Part shown: positions 37,103 through 48,377 of the stretch, piece after piece
Numbering within the stretch: position 1 is the first letter of the stretch
Layout of the letters: the number at the start of each line of letters is the position of its first letter
Assembly: GCF_014192275.1 (NCBI RefSeq)
Contig: NZ_JACHXR010000002.1
Location: 331,680 to 395,679 of the forward strand
Direction of reading: 5' to 3'
Origin: Halomonas stenophila
Lineage (GTDB): Bacteria > Pseudomonadota > Gammaproteobacteria > Pseudomonadales > Halomonadaceae
Length of the DNA stretch: 64,000 bases
Notes under the pieces: model-generated
Databases searched by the model: none
Seen by the model: only the letters and a program-made list of their open reading frames with translations
What the model was told of the DNA's origin: nothing
Program-made: the position numbers and the translations under genes

Positions 37103-37954
37103 ATGCTGCCCGTCGCCCGCTGGTTGATGCGCGGCACACCGCAGGCGGTCCTCGGGGCCGCGGCGGCCACGGTGATCCCCTGGCTGTTCTGGCTGGGGGC
37201 CGCCATCGCCGCCCTGGTCACCCTGCGGCGCGGCCTGTCGCCGGCGCTGCCGGTGATCGTCGCCGCCGCCGTGCCCGCGGGCTGGTGGTGGACCCGTGGC
37301 GACGTCATTCCGCTGGCCAGCATCCTGCTGGTCACGCTGATGGCGGTGGTGCTGCGGGCTCGGCTGCGCTGGAGCGAGGCGCTGATCGTCGGCGCCCTGG
37401 CCGGGGCGGCGATGATCCAGCTCGGCGTCTTCCTGCCGCCGGGGGGCGCCGGGCCGGTGCTGGAGCAGCTCCGCCAGGGGTCGCCGGAGGTCGCGGCGAT
37501 GCTCGACGACTTTGCCCGGCAGGGCATGCAGACCGAGCAGATCGCCGGCCTGCTGATCGGTGGCATCACCGGCCTGGTGGTGCTGCTGGCGGCGGTGGCC
37601 TGCCTGGCCCTGGCCCGCAGCTGGCAGGCCGGGTTGTACAACCCCGGCGGCTTTCGCGAGGAGTTCCATGCCCTGCGGCTGGCGCCCCGCGAGCTGCTGG
37701 TGCTGTTCGTGCTCGGCGCGCTCGGCACGGTGCTGGGACTGCCCTCCCTGGGCATGCTGCTGTGGGTGCCGCTGCTGGTGACCGGCATCGCCCTGGTACA
37801 TGGTTTCATCGGATTGAAGGGAATGAACGGGCTGTGGCTGGTCGCCTTCTATGTGTTGCTGATCACCACCTGGCCCATGATTCTCATCGTGCTGCTCGCG
37901 GCCCTGACGGATACCTTCGCGGACTTCCGCGCCCGACTCGGCCGCAGCGATTGA
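37103..37954 (+). CDS. DUF2232 (YybS-like) integral membrane protein
   Basis: A 283-residue polytopic protein with about eight membrane helices and the block YNPGGFREEFHALRL, seen in DUF2232 proteins. It lies between rpsR and rplI, where such proteins recur in gammaproteobacteria. Function is unknown. A GTG immediately before the ATG (37100) is an alternative start. Confidence 0.82.
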   Translation: MLPVARWLMRGTPQAVLGAAAATVIPWLFWLGAAIAALVTLRRGLSPALPVIVAAAVPAGWWWTRGDVIPLASILLVTLMAVVLRARLRWSEALIVGALAGAAMIQLGVFLPPGGAGPVLEQLRQGSPEVAAMLDDFARQGMQTEQIAGLLIGGITGLVVLLAAVACLALARSWQAGLYNPGGFREEFHALRLAPRELLVLFVLGALGTVLGLPSLGMLLWVPLLVTGIALVHGFIGLKGMNGLWLVAFYVLLITTWPMILIVLLAALTDTFADFRARLGRSD

Positions 37955-37969
37955 CAAGAGGTTAACGAG

Positions 37970-38416
37970 ATGGAAGTCATCCTGCTCGACAAGATTGGCA
38001 AGCTGGGCGGCCTGGGTGACCGGGTGGTCGTCAAGCCCGGTTATGGCCGCAACTACCTGGTGCCCTACGGCCTCGCCGTGCCGGCCACCAAGGACAACAT
38101 CGCCGCCTTCGACGCCCAGCGTGCCGAGCTCGAGGCCGAGGCCGCCGAGCGCAAGGCCGAGGCCGAGGCCCGCGCCGAACAGCTCAACGACATCGAGCTG
38201 TCGCTGGTCGCCAAGTCCGGCGACGAGGGCAAGCTGTTCGGTTCCATCGGTCCGCGCGACCTGGCCGAAGCGATCTCCTCCGCCGGGATCGAGGTGGCCA
38301 AGAGCGAGGTCCGCATGCCGGAAGGCCCGATCCGCCAGACCGGCGAGTACGACATCGACCTGCACCTGCATGCCGAAGTCGATGCCACCGTGCGCGTGGT
38401 GGTCGTGGCCGAGTGA
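37970..38416 (+). CDS. rplI: 50S ribosomal protein L9
   Basis: A 148-residue protein with the N-terminal signature [19 protein letters not shown] and the [16 protein letters not shown] block, then a long central helix (about residues 42-75) and the C-terminal domain. It ends the rpsF operon; a strong terminator follows. Confidence 0.97.
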   Translation: MEVILLDKIGKLGGLGDRVVVKPGYGRNYLVPYGLAVPATKDNIAAFDAQRAELEAEAAERKAEAEARAEQLNDIELSLVAKSGDEGKLFGSIGPRDLAEAISSAGIEVAKSEVRMPEGPIRQTGEYDIDLHLHAEVDATVRVVVVAE

Positions 38417-38459
38417 GCCCGACCCCCTGACGCCCCCGACGGCGTCGGCATCGGTTGCC

Positions 38460-38493
38460 AAGGGGCGCGAGGAGAGATCCTCGCGCCCCTTTT
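38460..38493 (+). terminator. Rho-independent terminator after rplI
   Basis: AAGGGGCGCGAGG and CCTCGCGCCCCTT form a 13-bp stem with a six-base loop followed by TTTT. Confidence 0.92.
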
Positions 38494-38612
38494 CGATGTC
38501 GGGAGCCGCGTCCCCCGGCATCGTCCGGGGGAGGTTTTTCCGGTGGGGCATGGGGTCGGCGCGACCCTTCGGGTAGAATGAGCCGGCCGTTTTCGCGAAG
38601 GTCCTCGCCGTC

Positions 38613-40001
38613 ATGAACGAAGCTCTCGAGCTCGACAAGGAAACCGCGGCCCTGAAGGTGCCGCCGCACTCGCTGGAGGCCGAGCAGTCGGTGCTCGGCG
38701 GCCTGATGCTCGACAACCAGGCCTGGGACAGCGTGGCCGACCGCCTGGTGGCAGGCGACTTCTATCGCTACGAGCATCGCCTGATCTTCAACGTCATGGC
38801 CGGGCTGGCCGAGGCGGCCCACCCCCTGGACGTGGTGACCCTGTCCGAGGCCCTGGAGGGGCGTGACCAGCTGGAGACCGTGGGCGGGCTCGCCACCCTG
38901 GCGGAGCTGGCCCGCAACACCCCCTCGGCGAGCAACATCCGCGCCTACGCCGACATCGTTCGCGAGCGGGCCACCCTGCGCAAGCTGATCCACGCCGCCA
39001 ACCAGGTGGCGGAGAGCGCCTTCGCCCCCCAGGGGCGTCCCGCCGACGAGCTGGTCAACGAGGCCGAGCGGCTGGTCTTCCAGATCAGCGAGGAGCGCCC
39101 CAAGGAGGGCGGTCCCATCGGCATGAGCGACCTGCTGGCCAAGGCGGTGGACCGCATCGACGAGATGTTCAACATGCAGGGCGAGATGACCGGCTTGTCC
39201 ACCGGCTTTCGCGATCTGGACGACATGACCTCCGGCCTGCAGCCCTCGGACCTGGTGATCGTCGCCGGGCGGCCCTCCATGGGCAAGACCACCTTCGCCA
39301 TGAACCTGGTCGAACATGCGGTGATCGCCAGCGACAAGCCGGTGATGGTGTTCTCCATGGAGATGCCGGCGGAGGCGCTGATGCTGCGCATGCTCTCGTC
39401 GCTGGGGCGTATCGACCAGACCCGGGTGCGGACCGGCCAGTTGGAGGACGAGGACTGGCCGCGGCTGACCTCGGCGGTGAACCTGCTCAAGGACAAGCAG
39501 CTGTTCATCGACGACACCGCGGCGCTGTCGCCCAACGAGATGCGCTCGCGCATCCGCCGGGTGGTGCGCGAGCACGGCAACCTGGCGCTGATCATGATCG
39601 ACTACCTGCAACTGATGCAGATCCCCGGCTTCTCCGAGAACCGCACCGGCGAGATCTCCGAGATCTCGCGCTCGCTGAAGGGCCTGGCCAAGGAGTTCGG
39701 CTGCCCGGTGGTGGCGCTCTCGCAGCTCAACCGCTCGCTGGAGCAGCGGCCCAACAAGCGCCCGGTGATGTCGGACCTGCGCGAGTCCGGCGCCATCGAG
39801 CAGGACGCCGACCTGATCGGGTTCGTCTACCGCGACGAGGTCTACAATCCGGATAACCCCGACAATCAGGGGCTGGCCGAGTTCATCATCGGCAAGCAGC
39901 GTAACGGCCCCATCGGCACGGTGCACATGGCCTTCATCGGCAAGTACACCCGCTTCGAGGACCTGGCGCCGGACAGCTACGGCGAGGCCTTCGGCGAGTG
40001 A
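38613..40001 (+). CDS. dnaB: Replicative DNA helicase DnaB
   Basis: A 462-residue hexameric helicase. The N-terminal domain begins with VPPHSLEAEQSVLGG; the RecA-like domain has Walker A AGRPSMGKTTF, Walker B LIMIDYLQLM and RSLKGLAKEFGCPVVALSQLNR. No intein interrupts the gene. It follows the rplI terminator and has its own promoter; TAGAAT at 38574-38579 is a candidate -10. Confidence 0.97.
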   Translation: MNEALELDKETAALKVPPHSLEAEQSVLGGLMLDNQAWDSVADRLVAGDFYRYEHRLIFNVMAGLAEAAHPLDVVTLSEALEGRDQLETVGGLATLAELARNTPSASNIRAYADIVRERATLRKLIHAANQVAESAFAPQGRPADELVNEAERLVFQISEERPKEGGPIGMSDLLAKAVDRIDEMFNMQGEMTGLSTGFRDLDDMTSGLQPSDLVIVAGRPSMGKTTFAMNLVEHAVIASDKPVMVFSMEMPAEALMLRMLSSLGRIDQTRVRTGQLEDEDWPRLTSAVNLLKDKQLFIDDTAALSPNEMRSRIRRVVREHGNLALIMIDYLQLMQIPGFSENRTGEISEISRSLKGLAKEFGCPVVALSQLNRSLEQRPNKRPVMSDLRESGAIEQDADLIGFVYRDEVYNPDNPDNQGLAEFIIGKQRNGPIGTVHMAFIGKYTRFEDLAPDSYGEAFGE

Positions 40002-40014
40002 GCCGGCGCGACGC

Positions 40015-40042
40015 TTGAGCCGTCGGCTGGTCACCGTATAAT
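40015..40042 (+). promoter_or_regulatory. Sigma-70 promoter of the 97-residue gene
   Basis: TTGAGC (40015-40020) and a perfect TATAAT (40037-40042) with a 16-base spacer, starting transcription about 27 bases before the ATG. Confidence 0.8.
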
Positions 40043-40075
40043 CCGACCCCCTGAACATCACACTGGAGGCACACC

Positions 40076-40369
40076 ATGGCAGGCGGATTCCGACGCGGCA
40101 ATCGTCGTCGCACCCCGAAACTCGAGGCCCGCGGCGAGCTGCAGTCCATGGAGCGGGAAGGCCCGTTCAAGGAGTGGCTGGGCATGCCGGACCTCTACCG
40201 CTACCACATCGTGGTGGACGGCGAGAGCTACAGCTATCAGACCGAGGACTCGGAGCTGCCGGTCCGGGTCGGCGACCGGGTGGTCTTCCGCTACAAGGAG
40301 ACCAAGGCCGGCAAGTGGGTCGACCGCAACTCCCTGGGCAAGGCCATCGACCCCGCCGACTACCAGTAG
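40076..40369 (+). CDS. Small basic protein of unknown function
   Basis: A 97-residue protein. The first 13 residues are strongly basic (GGFRRGNRRRTPK), the middle has FKEWLGMPDLYRYHIVVDGESY, and the C-terminal half looks like a small beta barrel (VRVGDRVVFRYKETKAGKWVD). No catalytic motif is visible. A good ribosome-binding site (CTGGAGG) and near-consensus promoter suggest strong expression. The basic tail could bind nucleic acid; that is inference. I do not recognise the family. Confidence 0.8.
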   Translation: MAGGFRRGNRRRTPKLEARGELQSMEREGPFKEWLGMPDLYRYHIVVDGESYSYQTEDSELPVRVGDRVVFRYKETKAGKWVDRNSLGKAIDPADYQ

Positions 40370-40392
40370 CGCCGGGAACCCCTGATCCCGCC

Positions 40393-40459
40393 ATCGGTCA
40401 CACTTACGACACGGATCGGTCATGCGCGTGTCATCGGTCACCCTCAGGCTGTGACCGAT
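40393..40459. promoter_or_regulatory. Four ATCGGTCA boxes upstream of the DUF6482-type gene
   Basis: ATCGGTCA occurs at 40393-40400, 40415-40422 and 40433-40440 and inverted at 40452-40459. Extended copies share a C after the octamer in three of four. The last two form an inverted pair 11 bases apart. The spacing (22, 18, 19 bases) suggests protein-binding sites about two helical turns apart. No regulator is identified. Confidence 0.6.
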
Positions 40460-40491
40460 CCGACAAGTCGACTCTTCTGATGGAGGGATCC

Positions 40492-40794
40492 ATGGAATTC
40501 AATGACCTCAAGGCCTTCGTGGCCGACCACGACAACTTCGAGATCCGCGTGATCGGCCATGCGGGCAGCCATTGCTACCAGGTCGAGCTCGAGGACGTGG
40601 AGGGCCAGCGCCATATGCTGACCCGCAGCGGCAAGCCGATGCTGTTCCGCGCCCTGGACGATGTCTACCTCGAACTCAAGCGCGCCGGCATCCACCGAGC
40701 CTACCTCGTCCAGCAGGTGCCCCACGACGAGATGGTCGGGCGCGAGACCCACTACGCGGACCCGCTGGCCTCGCGCATGCCGCTGGTCTTCTGA
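40492..40794 (+). CDS. DUF6482-like small protein
   Basis: A 100-residue soluble protein with MEFNDLKAFVADHDNFEIRV, SHCYQVELEDVEG and AYLVQQVPHDEMVGRE. It resembles the DUF6482 group found in marine gammaproteobacteria; its function is unknown. Start 40492 is set by GGAGGG 5 bases upstream. It sits just after the ATCGGTCA box array, implying dedicated regulation. Confidence 0.8.
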   Translation: MEFNDLKAFVADHDNFEIRVIGHAGSHCYQVELEDVEGQRHMLTRSGKPMLFRALDDVYLELKRAGIHRAYLVQQVPHDEMVGRETHYADPLASRMPLVF

Positions 40795-41101
40795 TCCTCA
40801 CCCCCGGCATTACCTCAAACGACGCCCGAGCCGCTCCCGGTGGCGGGCGAAGAGGCGATGCCTCGCCTCTGGCAGCCCTGCCGGCCGCTGATCCTGCCCG
40901 CCGCCGATAGCCCAGCACCGCGCAGCGGGCGCGGAGTTCGTCGGCGAAGTGGTGCCTCGCCGAGAATCCGAATGCGGGGTTAGGATTATCCAAAGGCTGT
41001 ACATTTTCAGGGTTCAGTATAACTGCATTCCGCCTGCCTGCCTGCCGATGGTATCTTGGGTGGCTGACACTCGCTTCACGCCACCACAGGGACCGCGCAC
41101 C
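40795..41101. other. Intergenic region before hemH
   Basis: This 307-base gap holds a small hairpin AGAGGCGA-TGCC-TCGCCTCT (40851-40870), possibly the terminator of the preceding gene; a TATAAC -10-like sequence at 41018-41023 without a good -35; and 3.5 copies of CCTG (41033-41046). I see no gene. Confidence 0.5.
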
Positions 41102-42187
41102 ATGGCAGCTCACGAGAATTCCGCCGGCAACGACCTCGTCCGTCCGGGCGAGGACCGCCTGGCCCAGGCTCCCGTCGATCACCCGCCCGTCGCGCGCCGG
41201 AAGGTCGGCGTGGTGCTGGCCAACCTGGGGACTCCGGATGCCACCGACTACTGGTCCATGCGCCGCTACCTCGGCGAGTTTCTCTCCGACCGGCGGGTGG
41301 TGGACTATTCCCGCTGGCTGTGGCAGCCGCTGCTGCAGCTGGTGATCCTCACCAAGCGGCCCTTCGCCTCGGGCCGGGCCTATCGCAGTATCTGGAATGA
41401 GGCCCTCGACGAGAGCCCGCTGCTGACCATCACCCGGGAGCAGACGGAAAAGCTGGCGGCACGGCTCGAGGCCGAGCATGGCGGGCGGGTCGAGGTGGAC
41501 TTCTGCATGCGCTACGGCAATCCCTCGACCGATAGCGTGCTGCGTCGGCTTCAGGCCCGGGGCTGTGAGCGCCTCCTGTTCTTCCCGCTCTATCCCCAGT
41601 ACGCCTCGCCCACCACGGCCACCGCCAATGACCAGGCCTTCCGCACCCTGATGCGGCTCAAGTGGCAGCCCGCCATCCGCACGGTCCCGGCCTACTTCGA
41701 GCACCCCGACTATATTGCCGCCCTGGGCGCCTCGGTGCGGGAGGCCTATGAGGCGGCGACGTCGGAGCCCGAGGTGCTGGTCGCCTCCTACCACGGCGTG
41801 CCCAAGCGCTATCTCGAGGAGGGTGACCCCTATCACTGCCAGTGCCTGAAGACCACGCGGCTGCTCAAGGAACACATGGGGCTGGCCGACGGGGCCATCG
41901 TCACCGCCTTCCAGTCGAAGTTCGGGCCCGAGGAGTGGGTGGGGCCGGCCACCGTCGACCAGGTGGCGGCGCTGGCCCGCCAGGGCAGGAAGCATATCGC
42001 CGTGATCTCGCCGGCCTTCGCCGCCGACTGCGTGGAGACCCTGGAGGAGATCCAGCAGGAGATCCGCGACGCCTTCCTGGCCGCCGGCGGCGAGACCTTC
42101 ACCTATGTACCTTGCCTCAACGCCCGGGACGATCATGTCGCGGCACTCGAGGCCATCGCCCGCCAGGAACTCGCGGGCTGGGTCTAG
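41102..42187 (+). CDS. hemH: Ferrochelatase
   Basis: A 361-residue enzyme that inserts iron into protoporphyrin IX, the last step of heme synthesis. It has GVVLANLGTPD near residue 40, SPLLTITREQ, the catalytic-His region SYHGVPKRY, and EEWVGPATVD, with the final block ISPAFAADCVETLEEI. ATG 41102 is preferred over an in-frame ATG 51 codons earlier because AGGGA lies upstream and the family N-terminus fits. It is monocistronic. Confidence 0.95.
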   Translation: MAAHENSAGNDLVRPGEDRLAQAPVDHPPVARRKVGVVLANLGTPDATDYWSMRRYLGEFLSDRRVVDYSRWLWQPLLQLVILTKRPFASGRAYRSIWNEALDESPLLTITREQTEKLAARLEAEHGGRVEVDFCMRYGNPSTDSVLRRLQARGCERLLFFPLYPQYASPTTATANDQAFRTLMRLKWQPAIRTVPAYFEHPDYIAALGASVREAYEAATSEPEVLVASYHGVPKRYLEEGDPYHCQCLKTTRLLKEHMGLADGAIVTAFQSKFGPEEWVGPATVDQVAALARQGRKHIAVISPAFAADCVETLEEIQQEIRDAFLAAGGETFTYVPCLNARDDHVAALEAIARQELAGWV

Positions 42188-42214
42188 GGGCCGCGACGGC
42201 CGCCCTGGCCGACC

Positions 42215-42673
42215 CTAGCCCTCGTCCGTCGACTGCTCGCGGGCCGTCCGGCGGGGCAGGGGCGATCGCTCGTGGGTAATGTGCTCGTGATCCGGGGTCG
42301 GGTGGGGGACCGGTTTGTCGCCGAGTTCCTCGCGGCGCAGCTCCGCCGGGCGTCCGAGGGTCTTGTCGACGTGGGGGAGCCTCTGGTGGAGCCCCGACTT
42401 GGCCAGCAGGTGGGCGCTGACCGGGGCGGTGATGAACAGGAAGAGGGTGATCAGCATCTCCTGGACCACCGGCTGGCTGTCGATCACCCCGAAGTAGAGC
42501 ATCGAGGCGATCAGCGTGCAGCCGATGCCCATGGTGGTGGCCTTGGTGGGGCCGTGCAGGCGCATGTAGAAGTCGCGCAGGTGGGCCATGCCCAGCGAGC
42601 CGATGAAGGCGAAGGCCCCGCCGGCGATCAGGAAGAGGGAGATCACGCCCTCGAGGATCACAAAGGTCGTCAT
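42215..42673 (-). CDS. mrpG: Mrp-type cation/proton antiporter subunit G (operon 1)
   Basis: A 152-residue protein with three membrane helices and the family motif FAFIGSLGMAHLRDFYMRLHGPTKATTMG split across helices 1-2. The C-terminal 50 residues are a hydrophilic tail. The start at 42673 (MTTFVILEG) fits the family. It is the last gene of the fused-AB Mrp operon. Confidence 0.92.
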   Translation of the reverse strand: MTTFVILEGVISLFLIAGGAFAFIGSLGMAHLRDFYMRLHGPTKATTMGIGCTLIASMLYFGVIDSQPVVQEMLITLFLFITAPVSAHLLAKSGLHQRLPHVDKTLGRPAELRREELGDKPVPHPTPDHEHITHERSPLPRRTAREQSTDEG

Positions 42674-42689
42674 GATGGCTCCGGTTCGC

Positions 42690-42959
42690 CTATTCGATGA
42701 TATCGCCACGCAACAGGTACTTGCAGACGGCCACGGTGCCGATGAACCCGAGCATGGCGATCAGCAGGGCCGCCTCGAAGTAGGTCTTGGTGTTGAGCCA
42801 GAGCCCCATCAGCACGATCAGCGCGATGGAGTTCACGTACATGGTGTCCAGGGCCAGGATGCGGTCGGGCATCGAGGGGCCGATCGTCAGGCGGAAGGCG
42901 TTCAGGACGATGGCCATCAGGATCAGGGCCAGGCTGATCTTCAACGCGATGTCTAGCAT
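42690..42959 (-). CDS. mrpF: Mrp-type cation/proton antiporter subunit F (operon 1)
   Basis: An 89-residue protein with three helices and the motif GPSMPDRILALDTMYVNSIA, which is diagnostic for MrpF. It overlaps mrpE by 7 bases. Confidence 0.92.
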   Translation of the reverse strand: MLDIALKISLALILMAIVLNAFRLTIGPSMPDRILALDTMYVNSIALIVLMGLWLNTKTYFEAALLIAMLGFIGTVAVCKYLLRGDIIE

Positions 42960-43450
42960 TCGTAGATCTCCTTGAGCGGCCGCTCGTAGCGATCCCGGAT
43001 CTCGGCGATGAGCGCGTCCTCATCCTCCACGTTGAGGGCATGCACCAGCAGCGTCTTGCCGTCCATGCGCAGGTTGGCCGACACCGTGCCCGGGGTCAGG
43101 CTGATGGTATTGGCCAGCAGGGTGATGGTGAACCGCTCCTCGAGCATCAGCGGATATTCGACGAAGTGGGGGCGGGAGCGCTGCCAGGGGTTGATGATCA
43201 GCCAGGCGACCTGGAAGTTGGCGACGATGATGTCGCCCAGCACGCGCAGGATGAAGCGCAGCAGCAGGCCGGGGCGCTTGACCCGGGGCTGCACGTCCCA
43301 GAAGCGATAGGTAAACAGCGGGATGGCGACCGCCAGGGCGCTGCCCAGCAGCAGGTGGCCGACGGTCAGGCTGCGCACCAGCAGCAGCCAGACCAGCAGC
43401 AGCAGCAGCGACAGCAGCGGGATGGGAAGCCAGGAACGGGGGGTGATCAT
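42953..43450 (-). CDS. mrpE: Mrp-type cation/proton antiporter subunit E (operon 1)
   Basis: A 165-residue membrane protein with N-terminal helices and the signature block TLLANTISLTPGTVSANL. It starts within the mrpD stop (ATGA, 4-base overlap). It is needed for assembly of the multisubunit antiporter. Confidence 0.92.
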   Translation of the reverse strand: MITPRSWLPIPLLSLLLLLVWLLLVRSLTVGHLLLGSALAVAIPLFTYRFWDVQPRVKRPGLLLRFILRVLGDIIVANFQVAWLIINPWQRSRPHFVEYPLMLEERFTITLLANTISLTPGTVSANLRMDGKTLLVHALNVEDEDALIAEIRDRYERPLKEIYEC

Positions 43451-44955
43451 GGAGCGTCTCCAGCATCGGGCAGCAGGGCATCGACGACGTTGTCCGGGTT
43501 GGCCAGCTGACTGGCGGTGGCCAGGGTGTAGTCGCTGACCGGCCCGGCCAGGGCCGCCAGCAGCGGCGAGGCGGCGAGCAGCAGGCCCACCCCCGTCCAC
43601 TGGTGGCGGGACAGGCGCTCTCCGCTGCGCTCGCCGGACTTGTTGCGCCAGAAGAAGGTCGAGCCGGCGCGGGACAGCGCGACCATCGCCCCCAGGCCGC
43701 TGGCCAGCAGCAGGGGCCATAGCCAGGGCTGCTGGGCCGGGGTGGCCGCATTGAGCAGCAGGGCCTTGCCGATGGCACCCGACAGCGGCGGCAGGCCGGC
43801 CACCGCCATGGCGCCGACCAGGAACAGCAGTGCCAACAGGCCGCCCTGGGTCAGCGGCCTGCCCTTGACGATGCGGGTGCCGGCCTTTCCGCGCTGCAGG
43901 CCGATCATCTCGGCGAGCAGGAAGAGGCCGCCGGTGACCAGGGTGGAGTGCAGCAGATAGTAGAGCAGCGACGCGGTGGCCTCGACGGTGCCCATGCCGA
44001 CCCCGGCCAGCAGGGTGCCCACCGAGACCAGCACCAGATAGGCGATCAGCAGGCGCAGGTCGCGGGCCGCCAGCACCCCCAGCGTGGCGATTGCCAGGGT
44101 CGCCAGCGACAGCCACCAGACCCACGGCTGTTCGAGGTCGGCCAGGTCCCCGGCATGCTCGCCGAAGATCAGCGAGTAGACCCTCAGGATGGCGTAGATG
44201 CCGACCTTGGTCATGATCGCGAACAGCGCCGCCACCGGTGCCGGGGCCGCGGCATAGGCTCGGGGCAGCCAGAAGTACAGCGGCAGGATCGCCGACTTCA
44301 GGCCGAACACCACCAGCAGCATCAGGGCTCCGGCGGTGACCAGGCCGGCGCGCTCGGCGGGCAGCTCGCCGAGGCGTACCGCCATGTCGGCCATGTTGAG
44401 GGTGCCGGTGGCGCCGTACAGGGTTCCCACGGCGATCAGGAACAGCGCCGAGCCGGCCAGGTTGAGCACCACGTAGTGCACGGCGGCCTGGGTGCGCGAC
44501 TTGCCGCCGCCGTGCAGCAGCAGGGCATAGGAGGCCAGCAGCAGCACCTCGAAGAACACGAAGAGGTTGAACAGGTCACCGGTGAGGAAGGCGCCGTTGA
44601 TGCCCATCAGCTGCAGCTGGAAGAGGCCATGGAAGTTGCTGCCCTTCTCGTCGTCGCCGCCGCAGGCGAAGATCACGCAGCCGAGGGCGAGTACGGCGGT
44701 GAGCAGCACCATCAGCGCCGAGAGGCGGTCCAGCACCAGCACGATGCCGAAGGGCGGCTGCCAGCCACCCATCGCGTAATAGGCGATCTCGCCATCGGCG
44801 GCGCGCAGCAGCAGGGCGAGAGCGATGACCACGAGCAGCCCCGTCGAGGCCACGCCGAGCACGCGCTTGAGGCGGGTACTGCCGTGGAGGCCGCGCAGCA
44901 GGAACAGGCCCGTCAGTAGCGGCAGGACCACGGGGAGGACGATCAGGTGCTGCAT
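43447..44955 (-). CDS. mrpD: Mrp-type cation/proton antiporter subunit D (operon 1)
   Basis: A 502-residue, about 14-helix protein homologous to the proton-pumping subunits of complex I. It has the conserved Glu region FFEVLLLASYALLL and Lys in FGLKSAILPLYFWLPRAY. It is translationally coupled to mrpC (TGATG). Generic annotation may confuse it with NuoN/NuoM, but the Mrp gene order settles it. Confidence 0.94.
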   Translation of the reverse strand: MQHLIVLPVVLPLLTGLFLLRGLHGSTRLKRVLGVASTGLLVVIALALLLRAADGEIAYYAMGGWQPPFGIVLVLDRLSALMVLLTAVLALGCVIFACGGDDEKGSNFHGLFQLQLMGINGAFLTGDLFNLFVFFEVLLLASYALLLHGGGKSRTQAAVHYVVLNLAGSALFLIAVGTLYGATGTLNMADMAVRLGELPAERAGLVTAGALMLLVVFGLKSAILPLYFWLPRAYAAAPAPVAALFAIMTKVGIYAILRVYSLIFGEHAGDLADLEQPWVWWLSLATLAIATLGVLAARDLRLLIAYLVLVSVGTLLAGVGMGTVEATASLLYYLLHSTLVTGGLFLLAEMIGLQRGKAGTRIVKGRPLTQGGLLALLFLVGAMAVAGLPPLSGAIGKALLLNAATPAQQPWLWPLLLASGLGAMVALSRAGSTFFWRNKSGERSGERLSRHQWTGVGLLLAASPLLAALAGPVSDYTLATASQLANPDNVVDALLPDAGDAP

Positions 44956-45301
44956 CACCGGTGGTTCTCCTCTCGTTCCTCTTGCTTGCGACCGTCGACA
45001 TGGTCGTTGCCCATGTCGCCGCGGGCCCGCATCGACAGGATGACGGCGAAGGCCGTCATGGCGAAGCCGATGACGATGGCGGTCAGCACCAAGGCCTGGG
45101 GAAGGGGGTCGGCATAGTCGCGGGGGCCGTCGATGATCGCCGCGCCATCGGTGGTCAGCCCGCCCATGGAGAACAGGAAGAGGTTGACCGCGTAGGACAG
45201 CAGGGTCAGCCCGACCACCACGGGGAAGGTGCGTCCCCGCAGGATCAGGTAGAGCCCGCAGGCGCTGAGCACGCCGGTGGTGATGGCATAGAGGCTTTCC
45301 A

Positions 45302-45302
<1 letters not shown>
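44955..45302 (-). CDS. mrpC: Mrp-type cation/proton antiporter subunit C (operon 1)
   Basis: A 115-residue, three-helix NuoK-like protein with GLTLLSYAVNLFLFSMGG and [17 protein letters not shown], both diagnostic of MrpC. It is coupled to mrpA by a TGATG overlap at its start. Confidence 0.94.
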
Positions 45303-48124
<2,822 letters not shown>

Positions 48125-48377
48125 CGATCGGTCATCCTGCGCGTTTGCGTTGGGCCAAGGGTCCCATCCTGCCGAGGGACGGCCCCGCGCAAGCGGCAAG
48201 GCGTCGCATCCGTCCCTGGGCGAACAGGCCCATCAATGGCATTCGCCCCATACTCTACCGCAAAGAGGGCGTCTCGCGCCCTCCTTGCCTTTCAACTCCC
48301 CGCCTCGACTAGAGTGAAGCGATAGGGCCGGCAAAACCGACCCACGCCGAGGGCCACGTCTGGCGCGGAGGAACTTC
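48125..48377. other. Divergent promoter region of the two Mrp operons
   Basis: This 253-base gap separates two divergent seven- and six-gene operons, so it should carry both promoters. I could not assign a reliable -35/-10 pair. The plus-strand operon has a GGAGG site close to its ATG. Confidence 0.5.

Noticed and set aside
40998..41023. TGTACA near the hemH promoter as a LitR/light-responsive box
   Set aside because: The second half expected 12 bases later does not match.
43447..44955. Assignment of the D-like subunits to respiratory complex I (NuoN/NuoM)
   Set aside because: Gene order A-C-D-E-F-G and the E, F and G subunits identify Mrp antiporters; no other nuo gene is present.
48127..48134. 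Another ATCGGTCA octamer near mrpA
   Set aside because: A single copy is expected by chance in this window, and there is no clustering.
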